In this document: positions 33,096-41,580 of the stretch, piece after piece
How the letters are laid out: each line of letters opens with the position of its first letter
Numbering within the stretch: the first letter of the stretch is position 1
Source of the DNA: Paraburkholderia translucens
GTDB lineage: Bacteria > Pseudomonadota > Gammaproteobacteria > Burkholderiales > Burkholderiaceae
Length of the DNA stretch: 44,371 nt
Assembly: GCF_020881035.1 (NCBI RefSeq)
Contig: NZ_JAJITC010000026.1
Span: 1 to 44,371 of the forward strand
Direction: 5' to 3'
The notes under the pieces: generated by a model
What the model was told of the DNA's origin: nothing
Databases searched by the model: none
Seen by the model: the letters and a program-made list of their open reading frames with translations, nothing else
Translations under genes and position numbers: made by a program

Positions 33096-35003
33096 ATGTA
33101 CGACTTGCTGAAAACCATCGACGACCCGGCAGCCTTGCGCCGCCTCGATCGCCGCCAATTGCAGCCGCTTGCCGACGAGTTGCGTGCCTTTGTGCTCGAC
33201 AGCGTATCGCAGACGGGCGGCCATCTCTCGTCCAACCTCGGCACGGTCGAGTTGACCATCGCGCTGCATTACGTGTTCGATACGCCGCATGACCGGATCG
33301 TTTGGGACGTCGGCCATCAGACCTATCCGCACAAGATCCTGACCGGTCGCCGTGACCAGATGCACACGCTGCGTCAGTTGGGCGGCATCTCGGGCTTCCC
33401 GAAACGCGACGAATCGGAATACGACACCTTCGGCACCGCGCACTCGAGCACGTCGATTTCGGCCGCGCTCGGCATGGCGATCGCGAGCAAGCTGCAGGGC
33501 GACAACCGCATGGGCATCGCCGTGATCGGCGACGGCGCGATGACGGCCGGCATGGCTTTCGAGGCAATGAACAACGCCGGCGTCGAAGACGACGTGCCAC
33601 TGCTCGTGATCCTCAACGACAACGACATGTCGATTTCGCCGCCGGTCGGCGCGCTCAATCGCCATCTCGCGCGTCTGATGTCGGGGCGCTTCTATGCAGC
33701 TGCGCGCGCGGGCGTCGAACGCGTGCTGCGCGTCGCGCCGCCGGTGCTCGATCTCGCGCGCAAGCTCGAAGAGCACGCGAAGGGCATGATCGTGCCGGCC
33801 ACGCTGTTCGAGGAGTTCGGCTTCAACTACATCGGGCCGATCGACGGTCATGACCTCGATTCGCTGATTCCGACGCTGCAAAACATCAAGGAACTGCGCG
33901 GTCCGCAATTCCTTCACGTGGTCACGAAGAAAGGCCAGGGCTACAAGCTGGCCGAGGCCGATCCGGTGCTGTACCACGGCCCGGGCAAGTTCAACCCGGC
34001 CGAGGGCATCAAGCCGGCCGCAACGCCATCGAAGAAGACCTATACGCAGGTGTTTGGCGAATGGCTGTGCGACGCGGCCGAGCTCGACTCGCGCGTGGTC
34101 GGCATTACGCCGGCGATGCGTGAAGGCTCGGGCATGGTCGAGTTCGAAAAGCGCTTTCCGGACCGTTACTTCGACGTCGGCATCGCCGAGCAGCACGCGG
34201 TGACGTTCGCGGGCGGGCTTGCCGCGGACGGCATGAAGCCGGTCGTCGCGATCTATTCGACCTTCCTGCAACGCGCGTACGACCAGTTGATCCACGACGT
34301 CGCCCTGCAAAACCTGCCGGTGGTGTTCGCGATCGATCGCGCGGGTCTCGTCGGCGCGGACGGCGCGACGCACGCGGGTGCATATGACCTCGCGTTCATG
34401 CGTTGCATCCCGAACATGACCGTGATGGTGCCGTCGGATGAAAACGAGTGCCGGCAAATGCTGTACACCGCGTTGCAGCAATCGCATCCGACCGCGGTGC
34501 GCTATCCGCGCGGTGCAGGCACCGGCGTCGCCACCGTCAAGCAGATGAGCGCGTTGCCGCTCGGCAAGGGCGAAGTGCGTCGCGAGACTTCGGCGCCAGC
34601 CGGCAAGCGTATCGCGATTCTCGCGTTCGGTACGATGGTCGCGCCGTCGCTCGCGGCGGCCGAGCAACTCGATGCCACCGTCGCGAACATGCGCTTCGTG
34701 AAGCCGCTCGACACCGAGCTCGTGCGCAAGCTGGCCGAAACGCACGATGCAATCGTCACCGTCGAAGAAGGCTGCATCATGGGCGGCGCGGGTTCGGCCT
34801 GCGTCGAAGCCCTGCTCCGGAGTGGGGTTATGCGCCCCGTACTACAATTGGGCCTCCCCGACCGGTTCATCGATCACGGGGACCCGGCCAAGCTGCTCGC
34901 CGCGTGCGGTCTCGACGCCGCAGGTATCGCCCGGTCGATCCGCGAACGTTTTCTCACGAGCGGAGCGGTTGGCGGCCAGTCGTCGGTGAAGCGCGTCGCG
35001 TAA
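33096..35003 (+). CDS. dxs: 1-deoxy-D-xylulose-5-phosphate synthase
   Basis: A 635-residue thiamin-diphosphate enzyme, first committed step of the MEP isoprenoid pathway (pyruvate plus glyceraldehyde 3-phosphate). Thiamin/metal motif GDGAMTAGMAFEAMNNAG (about 148-165) with NDNDMSISPPVGAL; catalytic Glu in FDVGIAEQHAVTFAGG (about 360-375); AIDRAGLVGADGATHAG (about 413-429). The start at 33096 gives the family N-terminus MYDLLKTIDDPAALRRL; an earlier in-frame ATG at 33051 adds 15 unrelated residues. Last gene of the xseB-ispA-dxs operon. Confidence 0.96.
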   Translation: MYDLLKTIDDPAALRRLDRRQLQPLADELRAFVLDSVSQTGGHLSSNLGTVELTIALHYVFDTPHDRIVWDVGHQTYPHKILTGRRDQMHTLRQLGGISGFPKRDESEYDTFGTAHSSTSISAALGMAIASKLQGDNRMGIAVIGDGAMTAGMAFEAMNNAGVEDDVPLLVILNDNDMSISPPVGALNRHLARLMSGRFYAAARAGVERVLRVAPPVLDLARKLEEHAKGMIVPATLFEEFGFNYIGPIDGHDLDSLIPTLQNIKELRGPQFLHVVTKKGQGYKLAEADPVLYHGPGKFNPAEGIKPAATPSKKTYTQVFGEWLCDAAELDSRVVGITPAMREGSGMVEFEKRFPDRYFDVGIAEQHAVTFAGGLAADGMKPVVAIYSTFLQRAYDQLIHDVALQNLPVVFAIDRAGLVGADGATHAGAYDLAFMRCIPNMTVMVPSDENECRQMLYTALQQSHPTAVRYPRGAGTGVATVKQMSALPLGKGEVRRETSAPAGKRIAILAFGTMVAPSLAAAEQLDATVANMRFVKPLDTELVRKLAETHDAIVTVEEGCIMGGAGSACVEALLRSGVMRPVLQLGLPDRFIDHGDPAKLLAACGLDAAGIARSIRERFLTSGAVGGQSSVKRVA

Positions 35004-35021
35004 GACGCTGTCGCCTGTCTT

Positions 35022-35047
35022 GCCGCCGTCGTGCGACGGCGGTTTCC
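35022..35047 (+). terminator. GC-rich hairpin after dxs
   Basis: GCCGCCGTC (35022-35030), loop GTGC, GACGGCGGT (35035-35043), then only a short T run. It is a weak-looking terminator 18 bp after the dxs stop. Confidence 0.5.
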
Positions 35048-35068
35048 GCAATTTCCAGATCGAACCGA

Positions 35069-35112
35069 CGGGCGTTGCGGCCCGTCACCCAACGCCGGCA
35101 GCAGCCGGCGTT
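35069..35112 (+). promoter_or_regulatory. folE2 leader with mutually exclusive hairpins
   Basis: In the 224-bp gap before folE2, CAACGCC (35090-35096) can pair with upstream GGCGTTG (35071-35077). Alternatively AACGCCGGC (35091-35099) can pair with downstream GCCGGCGTT (35104-35112, loop AGCA, 9 perfect pairs). The two structures exclude one another. ACGGG/CCCGT (35069-35073 and 35081-35085) is a third helix competing with the first. It could be a regulatory leader; I cannot match it to a known riboswitch class. Confidence 0.4.
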
Positions 35113-35227
35113 CGCCGTTGCGCATGCTGATCCGCGCGGCCGCCGGGCGTTCCGAAGTCGCTGCGCGACAGCCCTCCGACGCAACGAAGCTCGGCACGGC
35201 CCGGCGCTTTCCTGAAAGGACAAAAGA

Positions 35228-36034
35228 ATGAATCAGATGAATCCCGCCTTCGTGATGCCCGACGTGCAAAGCACGCCTGACACGCGCCAGATTCCAATCC
35301 AGCGGGTCGGCGTGAAGGGCGTGCGTCATCCGTTGACGGTTCGCACCCAGAGTGGCGAAGTGCAGCCGACGGTCGGCACGTGGAATCTCGACGTGCATTT
35401 GCCGGCCGAGCAGAAGGGCACCCATATGTCGCGTTTCGTCGCGCTGCTCGAGGAGAACAAGGCACCGCGCGAGCCGGCCACGTTCCGCACGATGCTCGCG
35501 GCAATGCTCGAAAGGCTGGAAGCCAAGGCGGGCCGCATCGAAGTGTCGTTCCCGTACTTCGTGAACAAGACCGCGCCGGTGTCGGGTGTGCAGAGCCTGC
35601 TCGACTATGAAGTCACGCTGACGGGCGAGACCCGCAATGGCGCAACGCGGCTGTTTCTGAAGGTGCTGGCGCCGGTCACGAGCCTGTGCCCGTGCTCGAA
35701 GAAGATATCGCAGTATGGCGCGCACAACCAGCGCTCGCACGTGACGATCAACGCCGAGCTGAGCGGCGACGTCGCTCCCGAAGAGTTGATCCGTATCGCT
35801 GAGGAAGAAGCGTCGTGCGAACTGTGGGGGCTGCTCAAGCGCCCGGACGAAAAGTTCGTCACCGAGCGCGCGTATGAAAATCCGAAGTTCGTCGAAGACC
35901 TCGTGCGCGATGTCGCCCAGCGTCTGAATGCCGACGAGCGCATCGCCGCGTATGTGCTCGAAGCCGAGAATTTCGAGTCGATTCACAATCACAGCGCCTA
36001 TGCAGTGATCGAGCGGGACAAGCGCGTTGCTTGA
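35228..36034 (+). CDS. folE2: GTP cyclohydrolase FolE2 (type IB)
   Basis: A 268-residue protein of the FolE2 family. Conserved blocks are KGTHMSRFVALLEE (about residues 62-75), the metal/catalytic Cys region SLCPCSKKISQYGAHNQRSH (about 154-173) and EEEASCELWGLLKRPDEKFVTE (about 198-219). It opens GTP to 7,8-dihydroneopterin triphosphate for folate synthesis and, unlike FolE1, works without zinc. GAAAGGA precedes the ATG. Where both isoforms exist, FolE2 is often used under zinc limitation; no Zur box was recognised here. A bidirectional terminator follows. Confidence 0.95.
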   Translation: MNQMNPAFVMPDVQSTPDTRQIPIQRVGVKGVRHPLTVRTQSGEVQPTVGTWNLDVHLPAEQKGTHMSRFVALLEENKAPREPATFRTMLAAMLERLEAKAGRIEVSFPYFVNKTAPVSGVQSLLDYEVTLTGETRNGATRLFLKVLAPVTSLCPCSKKISQYGAHNQRSHVTINAELSGDVAPEELIRIAEEEASCELWGLLKRPDEKFVTERAYENPKFVEDLVRDVAQRLNADERIAAYVLEAENFESIHNHSAYAVIERDKRVA

Positions 36035-36085
36035 TACGTTCGTTCTTCGCCGGCCCGCACGGTCTCATTGCGGGAGAATCGAAGC

Positions 36086-36117
36086 AAAAAAAGCCGCCTC
36101 CAAAGCGGCTTTTTTTT
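36086..36117. terminator. Bidirectional rho-independent terminator
   Basis: AAAAAAAGCCGC, a CTCCAAA loop and GCGGCTTTTTTT. It lies between the convergent folE2 and tsaD genes and would serve both. Confidence 0.9.
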
Positions 36118-36133
36118 GCCTTGCGAAAGGGGC

Positions 36134-37162
36134 TCAGTGCGCGAGCGTCGTCAGATCCCAGCGGGGCTTCACCGTGAACGCGTAGTCGTTGCCGGCCTGT
36201 TCGGGCCAGCGTTGCAAGCGCAGCGCGCCGGCCAGCGCGATCATCGCGCCGTTGTCCGTGCACAGCGAAAGGTCGGGGTAGTGCACGTAGAAATTGCGCT
36301 TCTGCGCGGCGGCCGACAGCGCTTCGCGCAACTGCCGGTTCGCGCCGACACCGCCCGCCACAACCAGCCGATTCAGCTTGGTGCGCTTGAGCGCCGCAAG
36401 CGATTTGGCGGCCAGCACTTCGACGGCTGCATCCACGAAACCGCGCGCGAGGTCGGCCTTCGCCTGCTCGCAGATGTTCGTGCCGCCGAGCCGGTTCGCG
36501 TGCGTGAGCACGGCGGTCTTCAGGCCGCTGAAGCTGAAATCGAGGTCGCCGGAATACAGCATCGGGCGCGGCAGTACGACCGCGCCGGGCGTGCCGAACT
36601 CCGCGAGGCGCGAGACTTCCGGGCCACCAGGATAGCCGAGGCCGAGGAGCTTGGCGGTTTTGTCGAAGGCTTCGCCGGCGGCGTCGTCGAGTGTTTCGCC
36701 GAGCGTCTCGTAGACGCCGACGTCCGTCACACGCATCAGTTGCGTATGCCCGCCCGACACCAGCAGCGCGACGAACGGAAACGGCGGCGGCTCATCGACG
36801 AGCAGCGGCGACAGCAGATGCCCTTCGAGGTGATGAATGCCGACGGTCGGCTTGTTCCACGCCATCGCCAGCGAATTGGCGACGCTCGCGCCGACTAGCA
36901 GCGCGCCCGCGAGTCCGGGCCCTTGCGTGTAAGCGATCGCGTCGATGTCGCCGCGCGCGACGCCGGCGCGCTCCATCACTTCTTCGAGCAGCGGCAACGC
37001 GCGGCGGATATGGTCGCGCGACGCAAGCTCCGGCACGACGCCGCCGTACTCCCGATGCATCGCAATCTGCGAATGCAGCGCGTGCGCGAGCAGGCCGCGC
37101 TCTGTGTCGTAGAGCGCCAGACCGGTTTCGTCGCAGGAGCTTTCGATGCCGAGAACGAGCAT
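36134..37162 (-). CDS. tsaD: tRNA threonylcarbamoyladenosine transferase TsaD
   Basis: A 342-residue ASKHA-fold protein (E. coli TsaD 337). It has MLVLGIESSCDETGLAL (residues 1-17), metal-binding HLEGHLLSPL (about 109-118, HxxxH), SGGHTQLM (about 134), GEAFDKTAKLLGLGYPGGP (about 159-177), GGVGANRQLRE and CTDNGAMIA. With TsaB, TsaC and TsaE it completes t6A at position 37 of ANN-decoding tRNAs, which includes CAU-anticodon tRNAs. The start at 37162 matches the family N-terminus although no good ribosome-binding site is visible. It is divergent from the flavoprotein gene, near the rpsU-dnaG-rpoD region as in many proteobacteria. Confidence 0.96.
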   Translation of the reverse strand: MLVLGIESSCDETGLALYDTERGLLAHALHSQIAMHREYGGVVPELASRDHIRRALPLLEEVMERAGVARGDIDAIAYTQGPGLAGALLVGASVANSLAMAWNKPTVGIHHLEGHLLSPLLVDEPPPFPFVALLVSGGHTQLMRVTDVGVYETLGETLDDAAGEAFDKTAKLLGLGYPGGPEVSRLAEFGTPGAVVLPRPMLYSGDLDFSFSGLKTAVLTHANRLGGTNICEQAKADLARGFVDAAVEVLAAKSLAALKRTKLNRLVVAGGVGANRQLREALSAAAQKRNFYVHYPDLSLCTDNGAMIALAGALRLQRWPEQAGNDYAFTVKPRWDLTTLAH

Positions 37163-37307
37163 GATGAATCGCTTGAGGCGGACACGCGCGAGGCGCGCCC
37201 GAAAGTGAAAGGTAAGCCTGAAAGTATACCAGTGCGGACAGGCAGCCGCAGGCGGCCAGCAGACCGCCTCCTCGGCCGCGCCGGTCCGGCAGGTACAATG
37301 CGGCCCC

Positions 37308-38543
37308 ATGGAATCCTTTGATATCGCGGTGATCGGCGCGGGTGCGGCCGGCATGATGTGCGCCGCCGTGGCCGGTCAACTCGGCCGGCGCGTAGCGCTC
37401 ATTGACCACTCGCAGCGCCTCGCGGAGAAAATCCGCATTTCCGGCGGCGGGCGCTGCAACTTTACGAATCTGTACGCGGGGCCGGCCAATTATCTGTCGG
37501 CGAATCCGCATTTTTGCCGCTCGGCGCTCGCGCGCTATACGCCGCGCGACTTTATGGCCTTGCTCAAGCAGCATCGCGTGACATGGCACGAGAAGCACAA
37601 GGGCCAGCTGTTCTGTGACCAGTCGAGCGATGCGATCATCGACGTGCTGAAACGCGAGTGCGACGCGGGCGGGGTTGCATGGCGCAAGCCACTGTCCGTC
37701 GAAGAGGTGCGTCAGGACACCGAGGGACGGTTTCTGCTCGGCACGATGGCGGGCACGATGGCCGCCCGGGCGCTCGTAATCGCGACCGGCGGCCTGTCGA
37801 TCCCGAAGATCGGCGCGACCGATTTCGCGTACCGGATCGCCAAGCAGTTCGGCCACAAGTTGATCGACATGCGCCCCGCGCTGGTGCCGCTGACGTTCGC
37901 GCCCGCCGACTGGGAGCCGTTCGCCGCGCTGTCGGGCGTCTCGCTCGAAGTGCAACTGTCGACGGGCAATAAGAAGGCCGGTGCCGAGTTCACTGAAGAT
38001 CTGCTGCTCACGCATCGCGGCCTGTCGGGCCCGGGCGTGCTGCAGATCTCGAGTTACTGGCAGCCCGGCGAGCCGATTCACATCAATCTGCTGCCGGAGC
38101 GCGACGCCGCGGCCACGCTCATCGAGGCCAAAAACGGCACGAAGCGGCAGATCGCCAATCTATTGTCGGAATGGGTGCCGCAGCGGCTTGCACATGCCTG
38201 GCTCGACACCCATCAGGTGCCGGCCGAGGCCCGCGTGGCGGATTTGCCGGACAAGACGCTGCGCCGCATCGGCGAGGCCCTGTCGCGATGGACGATCACC
38301 CCGAACGGCACCGAGGGCTATCGCAAGGCCGAAGTGACGCGCGGCGGCGTCGATACGCGCGGCTTGTCGTCGACGACCATGATGAGCTCGCGGGTGCCCG
38401 GGCTCTACTTCATCGGCGAAGCAGTCGACGTTACCGGCTGGCTCGGCGGCTACAATTTCCAATGGGCATGGGCATCAGGCGTAGCGGCGGGCGAGGCGGC
38501 CGCGGAATACGCGCGGGGGCTTGACGGCGCGATGGCTTTGTGA
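37308..38543 (+). CDS. HI0933/YhiN (BaiN/RdsA)-family flavoprotein
   Basis: A 411-residue FAD protein. It starts with the dinucleotide-binding IAVIGAGAAGMMCAAVAG (residues 6-23) followed by the family signature KIRISGGGRCNFTN (about 42-55). LVIATGGLSIPKIGATDFAYRIA (about 152-174) and the C-terminal FIGEAVDVTGWLGGYNFQWAWASG (about 368-391) are the other HI0933 blocks. The family contains reductases of secondary bile acids and related unsaturated ketones, but most members have no known substrate. It precedes rpsU by 50 bp on the same strand. Confidence 0.9.
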   Translation: MESFDIAVIGAGAAGMMCAAVAGQLGRRVALIDHSQRLAEKIRISGGGRCNFTNLYAGPANYLSANPHFCRSALARYTPRDFMALLKQHRVTWHEKHKGQLFCDQSSDAIIDVLKRECDAGGVAWRKPLSVEEVRQDTEGRFLLGTMAGTMAARALVIATGGLSIPKIGATDFAYRIAKQFGHKLIDMRPALVPLTFAPADWEPFAALSGVSLEVQLSTGNKKAGAEFTEDLLLTHRGLSGPGVLQISSYWQPGEPIHINLLPERDAAATLIEAKNGTKRQIANLLSEWVPQRLAHAWLDTHQVPAEARVADLPDKTLRRIGEALSRWTITPNGTEGYRKAEVTRGGVDTRGLSSTTMMSSRVPGLYFIGEAVDVTGWLGGYNFQWAWASGVAAGEAAAEYARGLDGAMAL

Positions 38544-38554
38544 GAAAGCTCTGC

Positions 38555-38560
38555 TATACT
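38555..38560 (+). promoter_or_regulatory. Candidate -10 box for rpsU (TATACT)
   Basis: TATACT lies 33 bp before the rpsU ATG. No consensus -35 stands 17 bp upstream. A small imperfect inverted repeat (GAACCTTT/AAAGTTC) follows it in the leader. Confidence 0.4.
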
Positions 38561-38592
38561 CCTGAACCTTTACAAAGTTCCGTTATTGAAAA

Positions 38593-38805
38593 ATGACGAC
38601 CATCCGCGTAAAAGACAATGAGCCGTTCGAAGTCGCCATGCGCCGTTTCAAGCGGACCATGGAGAAAAACGGCTTGCTGACGGAACTTCGCGCTCGCGAG
38701 TTTTACGAAAAGCCCACGGCCGAACGCAAGCGGAAGAAAGCGGCGGCAGTGAAGCGTCATTTCAAGCGTCTGCGTGGCCAGATGCTGCCGAAGAAGCTCT
38801 ACTGA
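38593..38805 (+). CDS. rpsU: 30S ribosomal protein S21
   Basis: A 70-residue S21: MTTIRVKDNEPFEVAMRRFK, then REFYEKPTAERKRKKAAAVKRH, ending RGQMLPKKLY. It binds the 30S platform and supports initiation. It is the first gene of the macromolecular-synthesis cluster; the 240 bp to yqeY contain a hairpin, so rpsU may be expressed partly alone. Confidence 0.97.
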   Translation: MTTIRVKDNEPFEVAMRRFKRTMEKNGLLTELRAREFYEKPTAERKRKKAAAVKRHFKRLRGQMLPKKLY

Positions 38806-38942
38806 TTCTGGCGTTGCCGCGCTCTGCTTCGCACACAGCACGGCAGCATCCAAGCCGATGACGACACGACAGGTGTCATCACGGAAAACCCGGCCCATCG
38901 GGCCAGCCGGCAGGGTCGGATCCACTACGCATATTGCGCCAG

Positions 38943-38970
38943 CCCGCTTGAGGAAGAAGTCCCAAGCGGG
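38943..38970 (+). terminator. Hairpin between rpsU and yqeY
   Basis: CCCGCTTG (38943-38950) and CAAGCGGG (38963-38970) form an 8-bp stem followed by TATTTGTGTT. It is a partial or leaky terminator, or an RNA processing site, in the rpsU-dnaG-rpoD transcript. Confidence 0.5.
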
Positions 38971-39046
38971 TATTTGTGTTGATGCGGCGGCATTGCCGCC
39001 AGCGACCGGCCGGTTTTTCAACTTTTCAACGCAATTCAGGTGAGTG

Positions 39047-39493
39047 ATGAGTCTCAAGGACCGGATCAACGACGATATGAAAGCTGCCATGCGGGCGCGC
39101 GAGACCGAGCGTCTCGGGACGATCCGTCTGCTGCTCGCCGCGATCAAGCAGCGCGAGGTCGATGAGCGTGTCACGCTCGACGACACTGGTATAACCGCCG
39201 TCGTCGACAAAATGATCAAGCAGCGTAAGGATTCGATCAGCCAGTTCGAGGCCGCGGGACGCACGGATCTCGCAGACAAGGAAAAGGCCGAACTGGCCAT
39301 TCTTTCCGCGTACATGCCTGAACAGATGTCCGAAGCGGAAATCGTTGCCGAAGTGCAGGCGGCGGTCGCACAAACCGGCGCAGCCGGCCCTCAGGACATG
39401 GGCAAGGTGATGGGCGTGCTCAAACCGAAGCTGGCTGGCCGAGCCGATATGACCGCTGTCTCGGCCCAGGTCAAAGCCGCGCTCGCGAAGTAA
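39047..39493 (+). CDS. GatB/YqeY domain protein
   Basis: A 148-residue protein matching YqeY throughout: MSLKDRINDDMKAAMRARETERLGTIRLLLAAIKQREVD at the N-terminus and a helical tail (AILSAYMPEQMSEAEI onwards) resembling the tRNA-binding tail of GatB. Its molecular role is unclear; it may touch tRNA. The ATG at 39047 follows AGGTG closely; a GTG codon lies immediately upstream. Between rpsU and dnaG, as in many bacteria. Confidence 0.92.
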   Translation: MSLKDRINDDMKAAMRARETERLGTIRLLLAAIKQREVDERVTLDDTGITAVVDKMIKQRKDSISQFEAAGRTDLADKEKAELAILSAYMPEQMSEAEIVAEVQAAVAQTGAAGPQDMGKVMGVLKPKLAGRADMTAVSAQVKAALAK

Positions 39494-39613
39494 CTCCGTT
39501 GGTTTGTCCGGGTCGCGCGTGCTTCGTGGAAGGCGAGGCGCCGTGCCCGGCCGCGGTGTCGAGCCCGGACTCCGGGCTTGGATTTTGAAGCTTTCCTGGC
39601 AGCGTCATTTACT

Positions 39614-41488
39614 GTGATCCCACCGTCATTCCTGCAGGACCTGCTCAACCGCGTCGATATCGTCGACGTGGTCGGCCGGTATGTGCAGCTGAAAAAGGGC
39701 GGCGCGAACTTCATGGGGCTGTGCCCGTTTCACAACGAGAAGAGCCCCTCGTTTACGGTTAGTCCGACTAAACAGTTTTATCACTGCTTCGGCTGCGGTG
39801 CGCATGGCACTGCCATCGGTTTTCTGATGGAGCACGTGGGTGCGTCGTTCCCCGAAGCGGTCAACGAGCTCGCGCAATCGGTGGGTCTCACCGTGCCGCA
39901 CGAACCTTCGCCCGGATATGGTGGCGCGGGCGGGAGCGCCGGCGGCTATGCGCCGGCGGCTTCCAAGGCAGTCACCACCGCGCTGTCCGACCTCATGCAG
40001 ACCGCCTGCGACTACTACCGAAAGCAGCTGCGCGGCGCGCCGGACGCGATTCAGTATCTGAAAAAGCGCGGCCTGACAGGTGAAATCGCCGCGCGCTTCG
40101 GGCTCGGCTACGCACCGGATGGCTGGCAGAACCTGGAGGCGGCGTTCCCGAATTATCGCGACGACGGACTCGTCGAAGCGGGTCTCGTGATCGTCAGCGA
40201 AAAGTCCGACGCGCAGGGGCAGAACCGCCGCTACGACCGTTTTCGCGAGCGGATCATGTTCCCCATTCGCAATGTGAAAGGGCAGGTGATCGGTTTCGGC
40301 GGCCGCGTGCTCGATGGCGGCGAGCCAAAGTATTTGAATTCGCCCGAAACGCCGCTATTTAACAAGGGCAGCGAGCTATACGGCCTATTCGAGGCGCGTC
40401 TCGCGATTCGGGAGCAGCGCTATGTGCTGGTCGTCGAAGGTTATATGGACGTGGTCGCGTTGGCCCAGTTGGGCTTCCAGAACGCCGTCGCCACCCTCGG
40501 CACTGCCTGCACGCCGATTCATGTGCAGAAACTGATGCGCCAGACCGATACGATCATCTTCAGTTTCGACGGCGACGCGGCGGGCCGGCGCGCCGCGCGT
40601 CGCGCGCTCGATGCCTGTCTCCCGCATGCGGCCGACAACAGGACGATCCGCTTTCTGTTCCTGCCGACCGAGCACGACCCCGACAGCTACGTGCGCGAGT
40701 TCGGCACCGAGGCGTTTGCCGAGCAGGTCGAAAGGGCGATGCCGCTATCGCAATTCATGCTTAACGAGGTGCTGACCGGCAAGGAGCTCGATCAGCCGGA
40801 AGGCAAGGCCCGCGCGCTGTTCGACGCGAAACCGTTGCTGCAGGCATTGCCGGCCAATGCGCTGCGCGCGCAGATCATGCACATGTTCGCGGACCGGCTC
40901 GATGTGCCGTTCAGCGAGGTCGCGGCCCTTTGCGAGGTCGACGCCCGGATCGCGGCCGCCGCGCGCGAGGCGCCGGCCCGCAAGGACCGGCGCAGCGTGA
41001 CCGGTATAGAGGAAAAGACGCTGCGCAATCTGGTGATGTATCCGCGCACGATCGCGATGCTCGACGAAGAGGCCGAAGAGGCGCTGCTCACCGTGACGCG
41101 GCACGCGGAACTGTTCGCGGAAGTGGCGACGCACGCACGTGCGCTCGGCGATTCGGCGGCGTTCCAGTTGTTGTCCGATCTCTTGCGAAATGGTGCGAAC
41201 GCCCCAACTTTCGAGGAAATCTTTCGCAAAATTCTAGACTATGATGAAAACGTCCGGGATTTGCTGCTGAAAGACCCACAGGACGCGGCCGTCATCGAGG
41301 AACGGCGCGAGCAGGAACGGATTGTGGGCGAGGAGTTGAAGGCCGCGATTCTGAAAATGCGATACGACGCTTATTGCGATCGTCTTGAGCAGCTTTCACG
41401 GCAAACCCGGCATACGCCGGAAGAATTCGCCGAGTTTTCGGAGCTGAACCGGAAGCGGGCTGACATGAAGCGTCAGCTCGGGCTGTAA
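39614..41488 (+). CDS. dnaG: DNA primase
   Basis: A 624-residue primase. N-terminal zinc finger CPFH..(17)..CFGC (about residues 37-61). RNA-polymerase core with ERIMFPIRNVKGQVIGFGGR. TOPRIM motifs VVEGYMDVVALAQLG (about 275-289) and FSFDGDAAGRRAARRAL (about 317-333). A C-terminal helicase-binding domain (about 450-624) contacts DnaB. It makes RNA primers at the fork. The start is a GTG at 39614, giving the family N-terminus (M)IPPSFLQDLLNRVDIVDVV; a TTG 36 bp upstream is also in frame but unlikely. 92 bp before rpoD. Confidence 0.95.
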   Translation: MIPPSFLQDLLNRVDIVDVVGRYVQLKKGGANFMGLCPFHNEKSPSFTVSPTKQFYHCFGCGAHGTAIGFLMEHVGASFPEAVNELAQSVGLTVPHEPSPGYGGAGGSAGGYAPAASKAVTTALSDLMQTACDYYRKQLRGAPDAIQYLKKRGLTGEIAARFGLGYAPDGWQNLEAAFPNYRDDGLVEAGLVIVSEKSDAQGQNRRYDRFRERIMFPIRNVKGQVIGFGGRVLDGGEPKYLNSPETPLFNKGSELYGLFEARLAIREQRYVLVVEGYMDVVALAQLGFQNAVATLGTACTPIHVQKLMRQTDTIIFSFDGDAAGRRAARRALDACLPHAADNRTIRFLFLPTEHDPDSYVREFGTEAFAEQVERAMPLSQFMLNEVLTGKELDQPEGKARALFDAKPLLQALPANALRAQIMHMFADRLDVPFSEVAALCEVDARIAAAAREAPARKDRRSVTGIEEKTLRNLVMYPRTIAMLDEEAEEALLTVTRHAELFAEVATHARALGDSAAFQLLSDLLRNGANAPTFEEIFRKILDYDENVRDLLLKDPQDAAVIEERREQERIVGEELKAAILKMRYDAYCDRLEQLSRQTRHTPEEFAEFSELNRKRADMKRQLGL

Positions 41489-41580
41489 CGGAGATGCCGA
41501 AACCTCGGATGGTACAATCAAAAAGTTTCTAGCGTTTTGTTTTCTCAAGGGTTTTCCTAGCAAAGGCGAAAGGCGATGCG

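Noticed and set aside
35004..35227. Known THF or preQ1 riboswitch before folE2
   Set aside because: Hairpins are present but I could not find the conserved loop sequences of a named class; kept only as an unassigned leader.
39578..39613. Longer dnaG start at TTG
   Set aside because: Adds 12 residues before the family N-terminus IPPSFLQDLL; the GTG at 39614 fits known primases.
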